Source: an uncultured Acetatifactor sp. (lineage in GTDB: Bacteria > Bacillota > Clostridia > Lachnospirales > Lachnospiraceae). Taken from it: a stretch of DNA of 21,047 nt. Shown here one piece after another: positions 1-7,988 of the stretch; the stretch's first letter is position 1; each line of letters opens with the position of its first letter. The position numbers were made by a program, and so were the translations under genes. The stretch is from positions 41,067 through 62,113 of the forward strand of contig CAJTLR010000005.1 of NCBI GenBank assembly GCA_910577185.1, written 5' to 3'. The notes under the pieces were generated by a model that had not been told where the DNA came from, made no database searches, and worked only from the letters and a program-made list of their open reading frames with translations.

Positions 1-537
1 CTGGACCAGCCGGTGGAAGGGCTGCTGGTTTTCGGAAAAAACCGGAGGGCGGCGGCAGACCTGACCAGGCAGCTGCAGACGAAAGAGGAAGGCGGAACTT
101 TCAGCAAACAATATTATGCTGTCATCTGCGGAAATCCCGCAGACGCAGAAGGAGAACTGACAGACTATCTGTATAAAAAAGAAGGAAACCGTGCTGCGGT
201 GACCGCGGAAGGGGAACATCCCGGGGCACGCAGGGCGGTGCTGCGGTATACGATTCTGAAAAGAAGGCCGGAAGAAGGTCTGGCCCTGGCGGACATTCAG
301 ATTGATACCGGGCGGTTTCACCAGATACGCGCCCAAATGGCCCATGCAGGGATGCCCATTCTGGGAGATTCCAAGTATGGGAATGAGAAAAGCAGGGAGC
401 TGGCCCGGAGTCTGGGCATTCAGAATGTGGCCCTCTGCGCCTATTGTCTGGAATTTATGCATCCGGATTCCAAGAAAGAAATGAAGTTTCAGATCAGGCC
501 CCATGGCAGGGCATTTTCCTTTTTTTCACAGTTATGA
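1..537 (+). CDS. RluA-family rRNA/tRNA pseudouridine synthase, 3' part (5' end outside the window)
   Basis: This is the C-terminal part of a pseudouridine synthase, which isomerises specific uridines in structured RNA (rRNA or tRNA) in the cytoplasm. The reading frame is open from base 1 and begins with LDQPVEGLLVFGKN. This corresponds to the family's RLDxxxxGLLVFAK motif, so the catalytic Asp should be the second visible residue (bases 4-6). A second conserved segment, GRFHQIRAQ, lies near visible residues 104-112 and matches the family GRTHQIRxH core motif, followed by GDSKYG. About 178 residues are present; the N-terminal portion is cut off by the window edge. A GTG at base 13 is an internal codon and not a start, because the catalytic motif lies upstream of it. 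The RNA target (RluB/C/D-like specificity) cannot be told from this fragment. Family is confident, substrate unknown. Confidence 0.88.
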   Translation: MDQPVEGLLVFGKNRRAAADLTRQLQTKEEGGTFSKQYYAVICGNPADAEGELTDYLYKKEGNRAAVTAEGEHPGARRAVLRYTILKRRPEEGLALADIQIDTGRFHQIRAQMAHAGMPILGDSKYGNEKSRELARSLGIQNVALCAYCLEFMHPDSKKEMKFQIRPHGRAFSFFSQL

Positions 538-590
538 ATTTCCATGAAAACTCCCATACTATAAGCAGAAAATGATGTGCGGGGGTCAGT

Positions 591-1661
591 ATGGCAGACA
601 GGATAAAAGAAAACAAAGCTTTGAAGCTGCTCCTTTTGACGGGAGCAGTTTATTTTTTTCTGAAAGTGATTGCACCTTTGACAGCGCCGGTGTTGACAGC
701 CATTTTATTTGTGACAATTTTCGGGCCGCTGCTGCAGAAACTGCAGAGGAAGCTGCGGATACACAGACAGGTGGGGGCATTGCTTCTGCTTCTGCTGGCC
801 TGCGGAATCCTGGGTGTCCTGCTGTGGGTGCTTTTTTCCTGGATCGTGGGAAGTCTGCCTGATTTTGTGAGAGGGCTGGATTCCCTGGAGACGGAACTGT
901 CGCTTTTTCTGCACGATGCCTGTAATACGTTAGGAAAAATACTGGGAATTGACAATCTTTATCTGGAACAGCTTCTGTATGTGAGGATTCAGGATGGAAT
1001 TGATTATTTTCAGCTGCAGATGCTGCCGGATATGCTCTCCCAGTCCCTGACCTATGTGAAGGCATTCGGGACTGTGGGAGGTTTTCTGGTCACGTTCCTG
1101 ATTGCCACGGTACTTCTGGCAAAAGATTATGATGACATTATGAACCGGCTTCTGGACAAAGAGGAATGTTATGTGTACCTTGAGATTATATGTGGCATCG
1201 TGCGCTATATTGCCACATATGTGAAGGCCCAGATGATTATCATGGGCATAATCGGGGCGCTTGCCGCCTCGGCGCTGGGCCTGGCAGGGATTCACAATGG
1301 CATTTTGTGGGGACTGCTGGCGGGAATTCTGGATGCACTGCCATTTATCGGCACGGGAATCGTTCTGGTGCCCCTGGCTGTCCAGCAGTTTTTTTACGGA
1401 AGTTATGTGCAGGCCATAGTCTGTCTGGTGGTGTATGTGGTATGCATCTTAATCCGGGAACTGCTGGAGCCCAAACTGATCGGGAAAAAGGTGGGAGTGT
1501 CCCCCATTGCCATTTTGCTCTCCATTTATGCGGGCATCAAACTCTTCGGCCTCTGGGGTATTATAGGAGGGCCGCTGGGCTTTGTGATCATATACCAGAC
1601 CTATCTGAGCCTGGAAAAGAGAAACGCCGCCGGAAGGCCCGGGCCGCAGGGGAATTGTTGA
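591..1661 (+). CDS. AI-2E family transporter-like membrane protein (possibly YtvI-like)
   Basis: This is a 356-residue polytopic membrane protein of the AI-2E/UPF0118 family, whose members are proposed permeases or exporters of small molecules. The visible layout is typical: two N-terminal hydrophobic segments (about residues 11-45), another at 62-88, an amphipathic central region (90-150), and a helical C-terminal half. That half contains the conserved DALPFIGTGIVLVPLAV segment (about 248-264) and the terminal ELLEPKLIGKKVGVSPIAILLS and GLWGIIGGPLGFVII blocks. The ATG at 591 follows a G-rich Shine-Dalgarno at 581-585. The GTG triad in the P-x-x-GTG segment recalls the sporulation membrane protein YtvI of this family, but that is inference and the substrate is unknown. 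A downstream gene starts 83 bases later behind its own promoter, which overlaps this stop codon. Confidence 0.85.
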   Translation: MADRIKENKALKLLLLTGAVYFFLKVIAPLTAPVLTAILFVTIFGPLLQKLQRKLRIHRQVGALLLLLLACGILGVLLWVLFSWIVGSLPDFVRGLDSLETELSLFLHDACNTLGKILGIDNLYLEQLLYVRIQDGIDYFQLQMLPDMLSQSLTYVKAFGTVGGFLVTFLIATVLLAKDYDDIMNRLLDKEECYVYLEIICGIVRYIATYVKAQMIIMGIIGALAASALGLAGIHNGILWGLLAGILDALPFIGTGIVLVPLAVQQFFYGSYVQAIVCLVVYVVCILIRELLEPKLIGKKVGVSPIAILLSIYAGIKLFGLWGIIGGPLGFVIIYQTYLSLEKRNAAGRPGPQGNC

Positions 1662-1686
1662 CTTCGGATGACAGGTCTGATAGAAT
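1658..1686 (+). promoter_or_regulatory. Sigma-A promoter for the glycosyltransferase gene
   Basis: TTGACT (1658-1663), a 17-base spacer and TAGAAT (1681-1686) form a near-consensus housekeeping promoter. The -35 box overlaps the stop codon of the AI-2E gene. The predicted start lies about 52 bases upstream of the ATG at 1745. Confidence 0.7.
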
Positions 1687-1744
1687 GAATTTGGATTTTA
1701 CCGGGGACGGCCAAAGCCTGTTCCTGGCAGGCAGGGGGTAGGAG

Positions 1745-3355
1745 ATGAAGAAAATAAAAGAGATTCTGGCTGACCCGAAGACAGAAGTGTTTCTTGTGGC
1801 AGTTCTTTTGCTGGGCGGGATTTTTATCAGGGCGTTTCATTTCGGTATTATCCCGGTGGGAGTGCATCAGGATGAAGCCATGGCGGCCGTGGATGCCATG
1901 GCTCTGGCAGATTACGGGACAGACCGGTACGGAATGCGCTATCCGGTTCACTTTACGGCATGGAGGGGCAGCCAGATGAGTGTGCTGCTTTCGTATTGTA
2001 TGGTGCCCTTTATCAGGATTCTGGGTTTTTCTACGGTTTCCATACGTCTTCCCATGCTGCTGGCAAGCTGTCTGGGACTTCTGGCCCTATACATATTCGC
2101 AAGGCAGACGGCGGGCACAAAGCTTGCGCTGGTCTGTCTGCTGCTGGGTGTCATCTGTCCCTGGCATTATATGCAGAGCAGATGGTCATTTGACTGTAAT
2201 TTATTTCCCCATGTATTTCTGGCAGGCATATGTCTTTTGGCGGCGGGCCTGCGGAAAAAAGGACTGCTGTATTTATCCATGGTTTTTTTCGGGCTTTGTT
2301 CCTATTGCTACGGTGTGGCAAATTATTCCGTACCGCTTTTCCTGCTGGGCATGGCCATCTGGCTGCTGTGCCGGAAAGCCCTGAAGGGCAGGGAGATCCT
2401 TCTGTGTGTCGGTATTTATTTTCTGGTGGCGCTGCCGGAGTTTCTGACCATGCTCATCAATGTGCTGGGGATGGACTCCATAGAGACCCCTTTCTTTACG
2501 ATTCCTTTTTTCCCCAATGAGATGCGGGCAAAGGATATTCTGTTTGTACAGTTTTCCTGGGAGCAGCTGCGGAAAAATATTGTCAGTACGTTTACCACTG
2601 TATGGTGGAACGGGGATAAGAGTATTACCAACACCATTGTGAAGTTCGGCCCCACATATTATCTGACAAACATATTTTTCGCTCTGGGGCTGATTGTTGT
2701 GATACAGAAAATCAGAAAAGCGGGAGATACCCTGCAGAAGCTGCCTTACGCGGCGCTGCTGGGCTGGCTTCTCATGGGAATCTGGGTGGGCATTCTCACA
2801 AAGGAAGTGACCATAAACCGGATCAATATTATTTTTTATCCGGTGCTGGTCACCGCGGGCGTGGGTATTCTGTGGTGTATCAGAAAATGCTGGCTGGCTG
2901 CTTTTCCCATAGCGGGAATCTACGGCATCCTGGCCCTGATGTTTGCATCCAATTACTTCGGGGAATGGGCGGAGGTGAGCAGATACTATTACTATGAACC
3001 GTATTTAAATGCACTGAATTATATAAAAGAACAGCCGGTGGACTATTATTATATTGCACCGGATCCCCAGGGGGAAGGGGTAAATATGGTTGGACAGATT
3101 CTGACCATGTACAGTCATGAAATGGATGCCCATTACTATCAGGGGATCAGCAATATTCAGGACGGCAGGGAAGTGCTGCCTTATTTGGAGCGGTATTGTT
3201 TTCTGGACGTGACGGAGGAAATCCTGGCAGAAAATGAAGCGGCAGGGAAGTCGGTGGCATATCTTGTAAAGCCGCCCCAGGCAGCGCTGTTTTCGGAAGA
3301 AAAGTATGATATCTGCTCTTTCTATGATGCTTTTTACGTGATGATTTTAAAATAG
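1745..3355 (+). CDS. Membrane glycosyltransferase, GT39/ArnT-PMT-like
   Basis: This is a 536-residue integral membrane protein resembling glycosyltransferase family 39 (GT-C fold: ArnT, PMT and relatives). Such enzymes move a sugar from a polyprenyl-phosphate carrier to a protein or lipid acceptor on the outer face of the membrane. The first hydrophobic helix (about residues 16-33) is followed by VHQDEA (about 39-44). This acidic motif in the first external loop is where GT-C enzymes carry their catalytic Asp/Glu. About ten further hydrophobic segments run to residue 400. The last 130 residues form a soluble C-terminal domain rich in Tyr (a YYYYEPY stretch near 417-423). The ATG follows a GGGGGTAGGAG Shine-Dalgarno. 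The gene has its own promoter and is closed by a terminator. Donor and acceptor are unknown. The family call is good at clan level and less certain at the GT39 level. Confidence 0.75.
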   Translation: MKKIKEILADPKTEVFLVAVLLLGGIFIRAFHFGIIPVGVHQDEAMAAVDAMALADYGTDRYGMRYPVHFTAWRGSQMSVLLSYCMVPFIRILGFSTVSIRLPMLLASCLGLLALYIFARQTAGTKLALVCLLLGVICPWHYMQSRWSFDCNLFPHVFLAGICLLAAGLRKKGLLYLSMVFFGLCSYCYGVANYSVPLFLLGMAIWLLCRKALKGREILLCVGIYFLVALPEFLTMLINVLGMDSIETPFFTIPFFPNEMRAKDILFVQFSWEQLRKNIVSTFTTVWWNGDKSITNTIVKFGPTYYLTNIFFALGLIVVIQKIRKAGDTLQKLPYAALLGWLLMGIWVGILTKEVTINRINIIFYPVLVTAGVGILWCIRKCWLAAFPIAGIYGILALMFASNYFGEWAEVSRYYYYEPYLNALNYIKEQPVDYYYIAPDPQGEGVNMVGQILTMYSHEMDAHYYQGISNIQDGREVLPYLERYCFLDVTEEILAENEAAGKSVAYLVKPPQAALFSEEKYDICSFYDAFYVMILK

Positions 3356-3365
3356 GAAAGAATGG

Positions 3366-3397
3366 CTGCCGTATTCCGGAAGGATGCGGCAGTTTTT
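3366..3397 (+). terminator. Rho-independent terminator after the glycosyltransferase gene
   Basis: An 11-bp stem (CTGCCGTATTC, 3366-3376, pairs with 3382-3392, including two G-T pairs) with a five-base loop is followed by five T residues (3393-3397). It lies 10 bases after the stop codon. Confidence 0.85.
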
Positions 3398-3496
3398 CAT
3401 GACAGAATTCTTCCGGGCAATTTATTGTAAAAAAATTTTTGAAACTGGAAAACTTTTTTCCGGTGGGAGAGATTATATATAGTACAGAGTCTGAAA

Positions 3497-4135
3497 ATGA
3501 AAGGAACCATTGTGAGCGAGCGCCGGTGGATACGTGCCATTCAAAAAGGAGATAAGGGATACCTGCAGGATATCGCGGAAAAGTATTATGACGATATCTA
3601 TCGTTTTTGCGCCTTTCAGACCGGCAGCCGTCAGGATGCCGGTGATCTGGCCCAGGAAACATTTCTGCGATTTATTAAATATGTGGAGGGTTACCATGAG
3701 CACAATCTGAAGGGATATCTGCTGACCATCGCCATGAATGTATGCAGGAACCATATGCGGAAAAAGGGAAAAGAAAAGGAAATGCTGACATCCCTTGAAA
3801 GTCCCTGGCAGCAGGAAGCAGGGAAAAATTCCGGAGAAGCAGGGGAACTGTGGTATTTTGCGGAATCGCTGAAGGACGGAACCTGGGAGGAAAAGAAGCA
3901 GGCGATGCCGGAAGCCCGGGCTGTGGAGAGGGATGTACACCACCGGCTTATGGAAGCGCTGGCAATGCTGCCGGAGACACAGAGGGAAGCGGTTTTATGC
4001 CATTATTTATATGATATGAAGTATCGGGAGATAGGGCAGGCAACGGGTGCGGCGGTTTCCACCGTGAAGTCCAGGGTCAGGCAGGGAATGGACAAGCTCC
4101 GGGATATGCTGCGGAAGGAGGACTTTTGGGAATGA
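3497..4135 (+). CDS. ECF-type RNA polymerase sigma factor
   Basis: This is a 212-residue sigma-70 family protein of the ECF group, which directs RNA polymerase to a restricted set of promoters. Region 2 is visible at about residues 25-66 (YYDDIYRFCAFQTGSRQDAGDLAQETF, shown in part here, includes the DAxDLxQETF core). Region 4 lies near residues 150-206 with LPETQREAVLCHYLY and the helix-turn-helix IGQATGAAVSTVKSRVRQG. The linker is long and charged (about 85-148). Start choice is uncertain: the ATG at 3497 has no good ribosome site, whereas a GTG at 3512 (giving MSERRWIRAIQKGD) has AAAGGA six bases upstream and may be the true start. The stop overlaps the next ATG (ATGA, 4132-4135), so translation is probably coupled with the downstream membrane protein. 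The upstream gene is separated by a terminator. The promoter is not clearly readable. Confidence 0.9.
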   Translation: MKGTIVSERRWIRAIQKGDKGYLQDIAEKYYDDIYRFCAFQTGSRQDAGDLAQETFLRFIKYVEGYHEHNLKGYLLTIAMNVCRNHMRKKGKEKEMLTSLESPWQQEAGKNSGEAGELWYFAESLKDGTWEEKKQAMPEARAVERDVHHRLMEALAMLPETQREAVLCHYLYDMKYREIGQATGAAVSTVKSRVRQGMDKLRDMLRKEDFWE

Positions 4136-4980
4136 GAGAGCATCAGGAAAGGCAGTCGGAAGGGGCGGAAGAGCGTCCGAAAGGAAGAAATATCCGGGAG
4201 GGAGCCGGGCTGACAGAGGCCGGGTTTGTGAAAAAGTTTCGTGAAACCGCAGCATCACTGTCTCCGGAAGAACCCGGGAGAACGGAGGCAATTGCAAGAA
4301 TCGGCCTGGAAGTCCGGGAAAAAGTAGTTCATAGGGCACCTCCCCGGGAGAACCTGCTTTTGATACAGCTGCAGTATATTTCACCCGGTTTCTGGCTATT
4401 ACAGGGAGCAGTGGTGGTGATGCTGGTGATATGGGTGGAAAAAACATCCATGGTCCGGGGGGGACTGAGGGATTTCCTGAACTGGACTTCCATCCTGGCA
4501 GCATGGATGGGAGTGCTGGGCTGCGGAGACATGGGCAGACATTTTTCCAGGGGAGTGGCAGAACTGGAGCAGAGCTGTTATTTTAATCTGCTCCAGCTGT
4601 GGACCATCAGAATGATATTGTCGGGCAGTGTGGATATTGTTGTGCTCATGTTCTGCAGTGTAAGAATTGCGGAGTATACGGTTATGCCATTTGTACAAGT
4701 CAGCCTGTATATTCTGGTTCCCTTTGTGCTGTCAAATGTCTTCTGTCTTTTGTTTGTCACTGGCCTGCGGGGAGGCAGGGGATGGTACGGACAGATAGTG
4801 GCAGCCTTTGTGACAGGGATATTGGCCGCTGTACAGACCAGAATTCCCGCGCACTTTTATACGATGGCATTCATATGGGTGTGGGTGGCAGCCCTGCTGG
4901 CGGGCGGATTGCTGCTGGCCTGGCAGCTGCGGTACATGTACGAAAAAATCAGGAGGGGAGAGGTGTTATGCTGGAACTGA
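4132..4980 (+). CDS. Six-helix membrane protein of the sigma/ABC operon, unknown function
   Basis: This is a 282-residue protein I cannot assign to a named family. About 80 N-terminal residues are charged and presumably cytoplasmic. They are followed by about six hydrophobic segments (approximately residues 86-104, 114-132, 155-178, 186-212, 221-238 and 244-264) and a short basic tail. The ATG at 4132 overlaps the sigma-factor stop and has AAGGAG 11 bases upstream; the 3' end overlaps the ABC ATPase start by 13 bases. This position, directly after an ECF sigma factor, is where anti-sigma factors usually sit, but no zinc-binding H-x3-C-x2-C motif is visible. It could be an unusual anti-sigma factor, or the second membrane subunit of the ABC exporter encoded next. 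Both are inference from context only. Confidence 0.75.
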   Translation: MREHQERQSEGAEERPKGRNIREGAGLTEAGFVKKFRETAASLSPEEPGRTEAIARIGLEVREKVVHRAPPRENLLLIQLQYISPGFWLLQGAVVVMLVIWVEKTSMVRGGLRDFLNWTSILAAWMGVLGCGDMGRHFSRGVAELEQSCYFNLLQLWTIRMILSGSVDIVVLMFCSVRIAEYTVMPFVQVSLYILVPFVLSNVFCLLFVTGLRGGRGWYGQIVAAFVTGILAAVQTRIPAHFYTMAFIWVWVAALLAGGLLLAWQLRYMYEKIRRGEVLCWN

Positions 4981-5840
4981 CCTTGGAAGGACTGACGAAG
5001 AAATATGGCTCCAAAACCGCGGTAAACGGGTTTTCCTATACTATGACCCGGGGGGTATACGGACTTCTGGGGGCAAACGGTTCAGGAAAAACCACTTTGC
5101 TGCGCATGATCTGCGGTATCCTGGAGGCTACGGAGGGGACTGTGTGCTGCGGGGGCATGGAAATTGGAAAGATGGGAGCGGAATATCGGAGAATTCTTGG
5201 GTATCTGCCCCAGAACTTCGGCTATTATCCGGAGTTTACCGCCAAGAGATTCCTGATGTACCTGGCAGCCCTGAAGGCCCTGCCCAGGGGAGAAGCGGAA
5301 GCCAGGTCTGAGGAATTGCTTGGCCTGGTGGAACTGACATCGGTGAAAAATAAGAAGATCAAGACTTTTTCCGGCGGGATGATCCGGCGGCTGGGAATCG
5401 CCCAGGCGCTTTTAAACGATCCGGAGCTTCTGGTACTGGATGAACCCACCACGGGTCTGGATCCCAAAGAACGAATCCGTTTTCGGAATATTATCAGTTC
5501 TTTGTCAAAAAACAGAATTATTATTTTGTCCACCCATATTGTGCCGGATGTGGAGTATATTGCGGACGAAATCCTTCTGATGAGGGAGGGGAAGCTGCTG
5601 GCAGCGGGAGACATTGGAAATATGCTGGAGACGGTGCGCGGGAAAGTGTGGGAGTGCATTGTGAAGCCGGAGGATACGGAAACATACCAGGCCAGGTTCC
5701 GGGTCAGCAATCTGCGCAACACGGACAGCGGGGTCAGACTGCGCATTGTGTCGGATTTCTGCCCGGTGGAGAACGCCCGTCCCGGGGACCCGGATCTGGA
5801 GGATGTATATCTGTACTATTTCTCCGAAGCCGGAAATTGA
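4968..5840 (+). CDS. ABC transporter ATP-binding protein
   Basis: This is a 290-residue ATPase subunit of an ABC-2-type exporter, acting at the inner face of the membrane. Canonical motifs are present in order: Walker A GANGSGKT (35-42), Q-loop glutamine at 82 (YLPQNFGYYP), signature FSGGM (134-138), Walker B LLVLDEP (154-160, catalytic Glu 159), D-loop GLDP (163-166) and the switch His 190 (STH). The C-terminal 80 residues form an accessory region as in antibiotic and lantibiotic-type exporters. The ATG at 4968 has GGAGGGGAGAGGT upstream, inside the end of the preceding gene, with a 13-base overlap. The frame is open further upstream (to 4599), but that is the shadow of the neighbouring gene. 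It pairs with the permease at 5962 and probably also with the membrane protein at 4132. Confidence 0.93.
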   Translation: MLELTLEGLTKKYGSKTAVNGFSYTMTRGVYGLLGANGSGKTTLLRMICGILEATEGTVCCGGMEIGKMGAEYRRILGYLPQNFGYYPEFTAKRFLMYLAALKALPRGEAEARSEELLGLVELTSVKNKKIKTFSGGMIRRLGIAQALLNDPELLVLDEPTTGLDPKERIRFRNIISSLSKNRIIILSTHIVPDVEYIADEILLMREGKLLAAGDIGNMLETVRGKVWECIVKPEDTETYQARFRVSNLRNTDSGVRLRIVSDFCPVENARPGDPDLEDVYLYYFSEAGN

Positions 5841-5852
5841 TATAAAAATAAA

Positions 5853-5940
5853 AAACAGGAAAAGTGCGGGGAAAGGGTTTTGAGGAACGGAGAAACAGGA
5901 AAATCCGGGAAAACAGGAAAAGCGTGCAGAAAGGGTTTTG
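5853..5940 (+). repeat. Pair of 30-bp direct repeats between ABC ATPase and permease genes
   Basis: Two 30-base copies (5853-5882 and 5911-5940) share 26 of 30 positions by eye. Both begin AAACAGGAAAAG and end GAAAGGGTTTTG; the differences cluster in the middle. A shorter third match to the first 11 bases lies at 5893-5903. The repeats fill most of the 121-base gap between the two genes and have no obvious hairpin. Confidence 0.65.
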
Positions 5941-5961
5941 CGAAACTGAGATGGAGGAAGA

Positions 5962-7092
5962 ATGTTCAAAACAGAATTGTATCGAATTTTATCAAAAAAG
6001 ACTGCCTGGGCAGCCATGCTTACGGCATTGTTTTTCACTTTATTTTATGCCATAGGAAACAGTGTCTGGGGAGAAGGGGTTATTGACGAGGGCGGTATTC
6101 TGTATCATGGGAAGTATGCCATTGCCCGGGATAAGGAAATCGCGGCGGAATTCTCCGGCCCTCTGACAGAAGACACCGTGAGGGAGATATGGAAAAAATA
6201 CGGGCCGCCGGTAAACTATTTTGACCGCAGTACCAGGATGGAGGAAATGCAGAAGGCAGCAGAAAATGGCGGAAGTGATAATTTCTGCAACCGGATTGTG
6301 GCGAAGATGTTTGGAGAGACTGTCCTGGGGGAGGATGGAAAGACGGATTTTGTACTGGCAGAAGGGTGGACAGCCAGCCGGTACGTTCAGGGAGATTATA
6401 TTTTTGGCTATGGCGGTGGCGCCATGGGATTCTGGGACAGATACCTGATTGCCTATATACTTGCCTGTCTGGCGATAACGGTTCTGCTTTCCACAATGTT
6501 TTCCGAAGATTATGCCTGCGGGACTGCGGGTATCATACTGCCTGCGGCAAATGGCCGTCTGACGCTGTGGGGCATACGCATGGCTGCGGGAGGCTTCCTG
6601 GCTTCCGTGTATTACTGGATTACCTGCGGAAGCGTGTTTCTTCAGTATATATTCAGTTACGGAACCGAAGGGCTGAAAGTCAGCTGCGTGTTTGCGGAAA
6701 TGCCAATGTATTTTCCGGATAAGTCTGCTTCCATGGGCAGTGCGGTGCTGACTCTGTATCTATGCGGCTGGTTTTCCGTACTGGTGCTGGCGGTTCTGGT
6801 ATGTGCGGTATCGGCAAACAGCAGACAGTCATTTGCTTCCCTGGTGCGTTCCCTGCTGCTGTACATGGGGCCCTTTGCGGTGATGAGAATCATCCTGGAC
6901 CTGCTGCCGGCCGGTGGCATCAATGCGGTTCTTCATACAATTTGCTACAGTATGCCCTTATCCTATCCGGGCTGTTTTCTGGAGGCGCCGGACAAGGCGA
7001 GGATCGTTATGACATGTATTGAGCTGACGGCGGCTTTGACGGCGGCAGCAGCCGGAATACATGGTTACTGCCGCCATCAGGTCACAAATTAA
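5962..7092 (+). CDS. ABC-2-like transporter permease
   Basis: This is a 376-residue membrane protein with ABC-2 permease architecture. One N-terminal helix (about residues 16-34) is followed by a large extracytoplasmic domain (about 35-155, mostly charged and polar). About five helices then fill the C-terminal part (approximately 161-181, 207-228, 258-284, 292-312, 345-367). The ATG at 5962 is preceded by GGAGGAAGA. The gene lies 121 bases after the ATPase in the same orientation and is presumably its transmembrane partner. The substrate is unknown. The 3' end is odd: its TAA (7090-7092) overlaps the TAA of the convergent regulator gene (complement of 7089-7091), and I see no terminator between them. 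Assignment rests on topology and neighbourhood rather than a distinctive motif. Confidence 0.82.
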   Translation: MFKTELYRILSKKTAWAAMLTALFFTLFYAIGNSVWGEGVIDEGGILYHGKYAIARDKEIAAEFSGPLTEDTVREIWKKYGPPVNYFDRSTRMEEMQKAAENGGSDNFCNRIVAKMFGETVLGEDGKTDFVLAEGWTASRYVQGDYIFGYGGGAMGFWDRYLIAYILACLAITVLLSTMFSEDYACGTAGIILPAANGRLTLWGIRMAAGGFLASVYYWITCGSVFLQYIFSYGTEGLKVSCVFAEMPMYFPDKSASMGSAVLTLYLCGWFSVLVLAVLVCAVSANSRQSFASLVRSLLLYMGPFAVMRIILDLLPAGGINAVLHTICYSMPLSYPGCFLEAPDKARIVMTCIELTAALTAAAAGIHGYCRHQVTN

Positions 7093-7988
7093 TGCCGTAA
7101 AGCAAGTTTCTCGGCATATTTTTTCAGCGTTTCCTGTGACAGGAAAGGATAGAGGAAGGACATATCCCGTCCGGGGTCAGCCTGTGAGACCAGCTTGTCC
7201 AGACTCTGTGAGTCCAGAAAGGGAGCCATGGCAGGGAGCCGGTCGGGATTGCTTTGGGCCAGTGCATCCAGGTTTTCCTGGGACAGGAAAGGGTAGAGGA
7301 AGGCCAGGTCCCGTCCGGGGCCAGCCTGTGAGACCAGTTTGTCCAGACTCTGTGAATCCAGAAAGGGAGCCATGGCAGGAAGCCGGTCGGGATTGCTTCG
7401 GGCCAGTGTATCCAGGTTTTCCTGCGACAGGAAAGGGTAGAGGACGGACAGGTCCTGGCCGGGGTCAGCCTGTGAGACCAGACGGTCCAGGGTCCGGGAA
7501 CCCAGAAAGGGTGCTATGTCTGCCAGATCTTCGGGATGGCTTATGTGTTCTTTCTGAATAAAATGATCCAGGAGATATTCGTCCATATAAGGGGCCAGTC
7601 CTACAATGGCAGAAAGCTGAAAAGTCTCTTCATTCTCCAGTGTATTTTCTATCAGCTGATTCATTTCTTTGGGAGGAAGCAGGGGAGCTACCTCCTGGAT
7701 TTCTGCTATGGTAATAGGTTCTGAAGGATGCTGGCAGTCTGCCTCCGGGTGGATGACTTTTTCCAGTGTCCGGGCGGCATGTTCCGTTCCCAATAAATCA
7801 TCCAGCTTCAGATGCAGAATCTGGCAGAGCTGCTCCAGTTTGGAGATGTCGGGCATGGAATTGCCCCGCTCCCAGTTTGAGACAGCCTGATAGCTGACCT
7901 CCATGGCATCGGCCAGATTCATTTGTGTCATGTTCAGGGAGATTCGGGCCTCCCTGATTTTACGTGCTACGCTCATTGTGTCAAACAT
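7089..7988 (-). CDS. XRE-family regulator with C-terminal 24-residue helical repeats
   Basis: This is a 299-residue protein with an N-terminal helix-turn-helix of the Cro/CI (XRE) type at about residues 6-66 (RKIREARISLNMTQ, then VSYQAVSNWERG, then LDDLL). It should bind operator DNA. The rest is a chain of about 24-residue units with the pattern D-L-x-x-L-x-P-F-L-x-x-x-x-L-D-x-L. Clear units run from about residue 152 to 290, and weaker ones (APLLPPKEMNQLI, LAPYMDEYLLDHFI) lie around 96-144. The fold is probably an alpha-solenoid used for protein or ligand sensing; that is inference. I chose the ATG at 7986-7988 because AAGGAGAT lies 6 bases upstream; an earlier in-frame ATG at 8042 lacks this support. 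The gene is convergent with the ABC operon, which it might regulate. Confidence 0.88.
   Translation of the reverse strand: MFDTMSVARKIREARISLNMTQMNLADAMEVSYQAVSNWERGNSMPDISKLEQLCQILHLKLDDLLGTEHAARTLEKVIHPEADCQHPSEPITIAEIQEVAPLLPPKEMNQLIENTLENEETFQLSAIVGLAPYMDEYLLDHFIQKEHISHPEDLADIAPFLGSRTLDRLVSQADPGQDLSVLYPFLSQENLDTLARSNPDRLPAMAPFLDSQSLDKLVSQAGPGRDLAFLYPFLSQENLDALAQSNPDRLPAMAPFLDSQSLDKLVSQADPGRDMSFLYPFLSQETLKKYAEKLALRH
7138..7525 (-). repeat. 144-bp tandem DNA repeats inside the XRE regulator gene
   Basis: Two full copies (7138-7281 and 7282-7425) differ at roughly a dozen positions by eye. A third, partly diverged copy covers 7426 to about 7525. The period of 144 bases is exactly 48 codons, or two 24-residue protein units, so the frame is kept. 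The high identity points to recent duplication within the gene. Confidence 0.88.

Noticed and set aside
3446..3480. Possible promoter before the sigma factor gene (A/T-rich with TATATA near 3475)
   Set aside because: No -35 box at proper spacing fits either sigma-A or a known ECF consensus, so no promoter is called.
4599..4967. Upstream extension of the ABC ATPase frame to 4599
   Set aside because: It overlaps the membrane protein gene in another frame and is unlike any ATPase N terminus; the ATG at 4968 has a strong ribosome site and gives the normal start.
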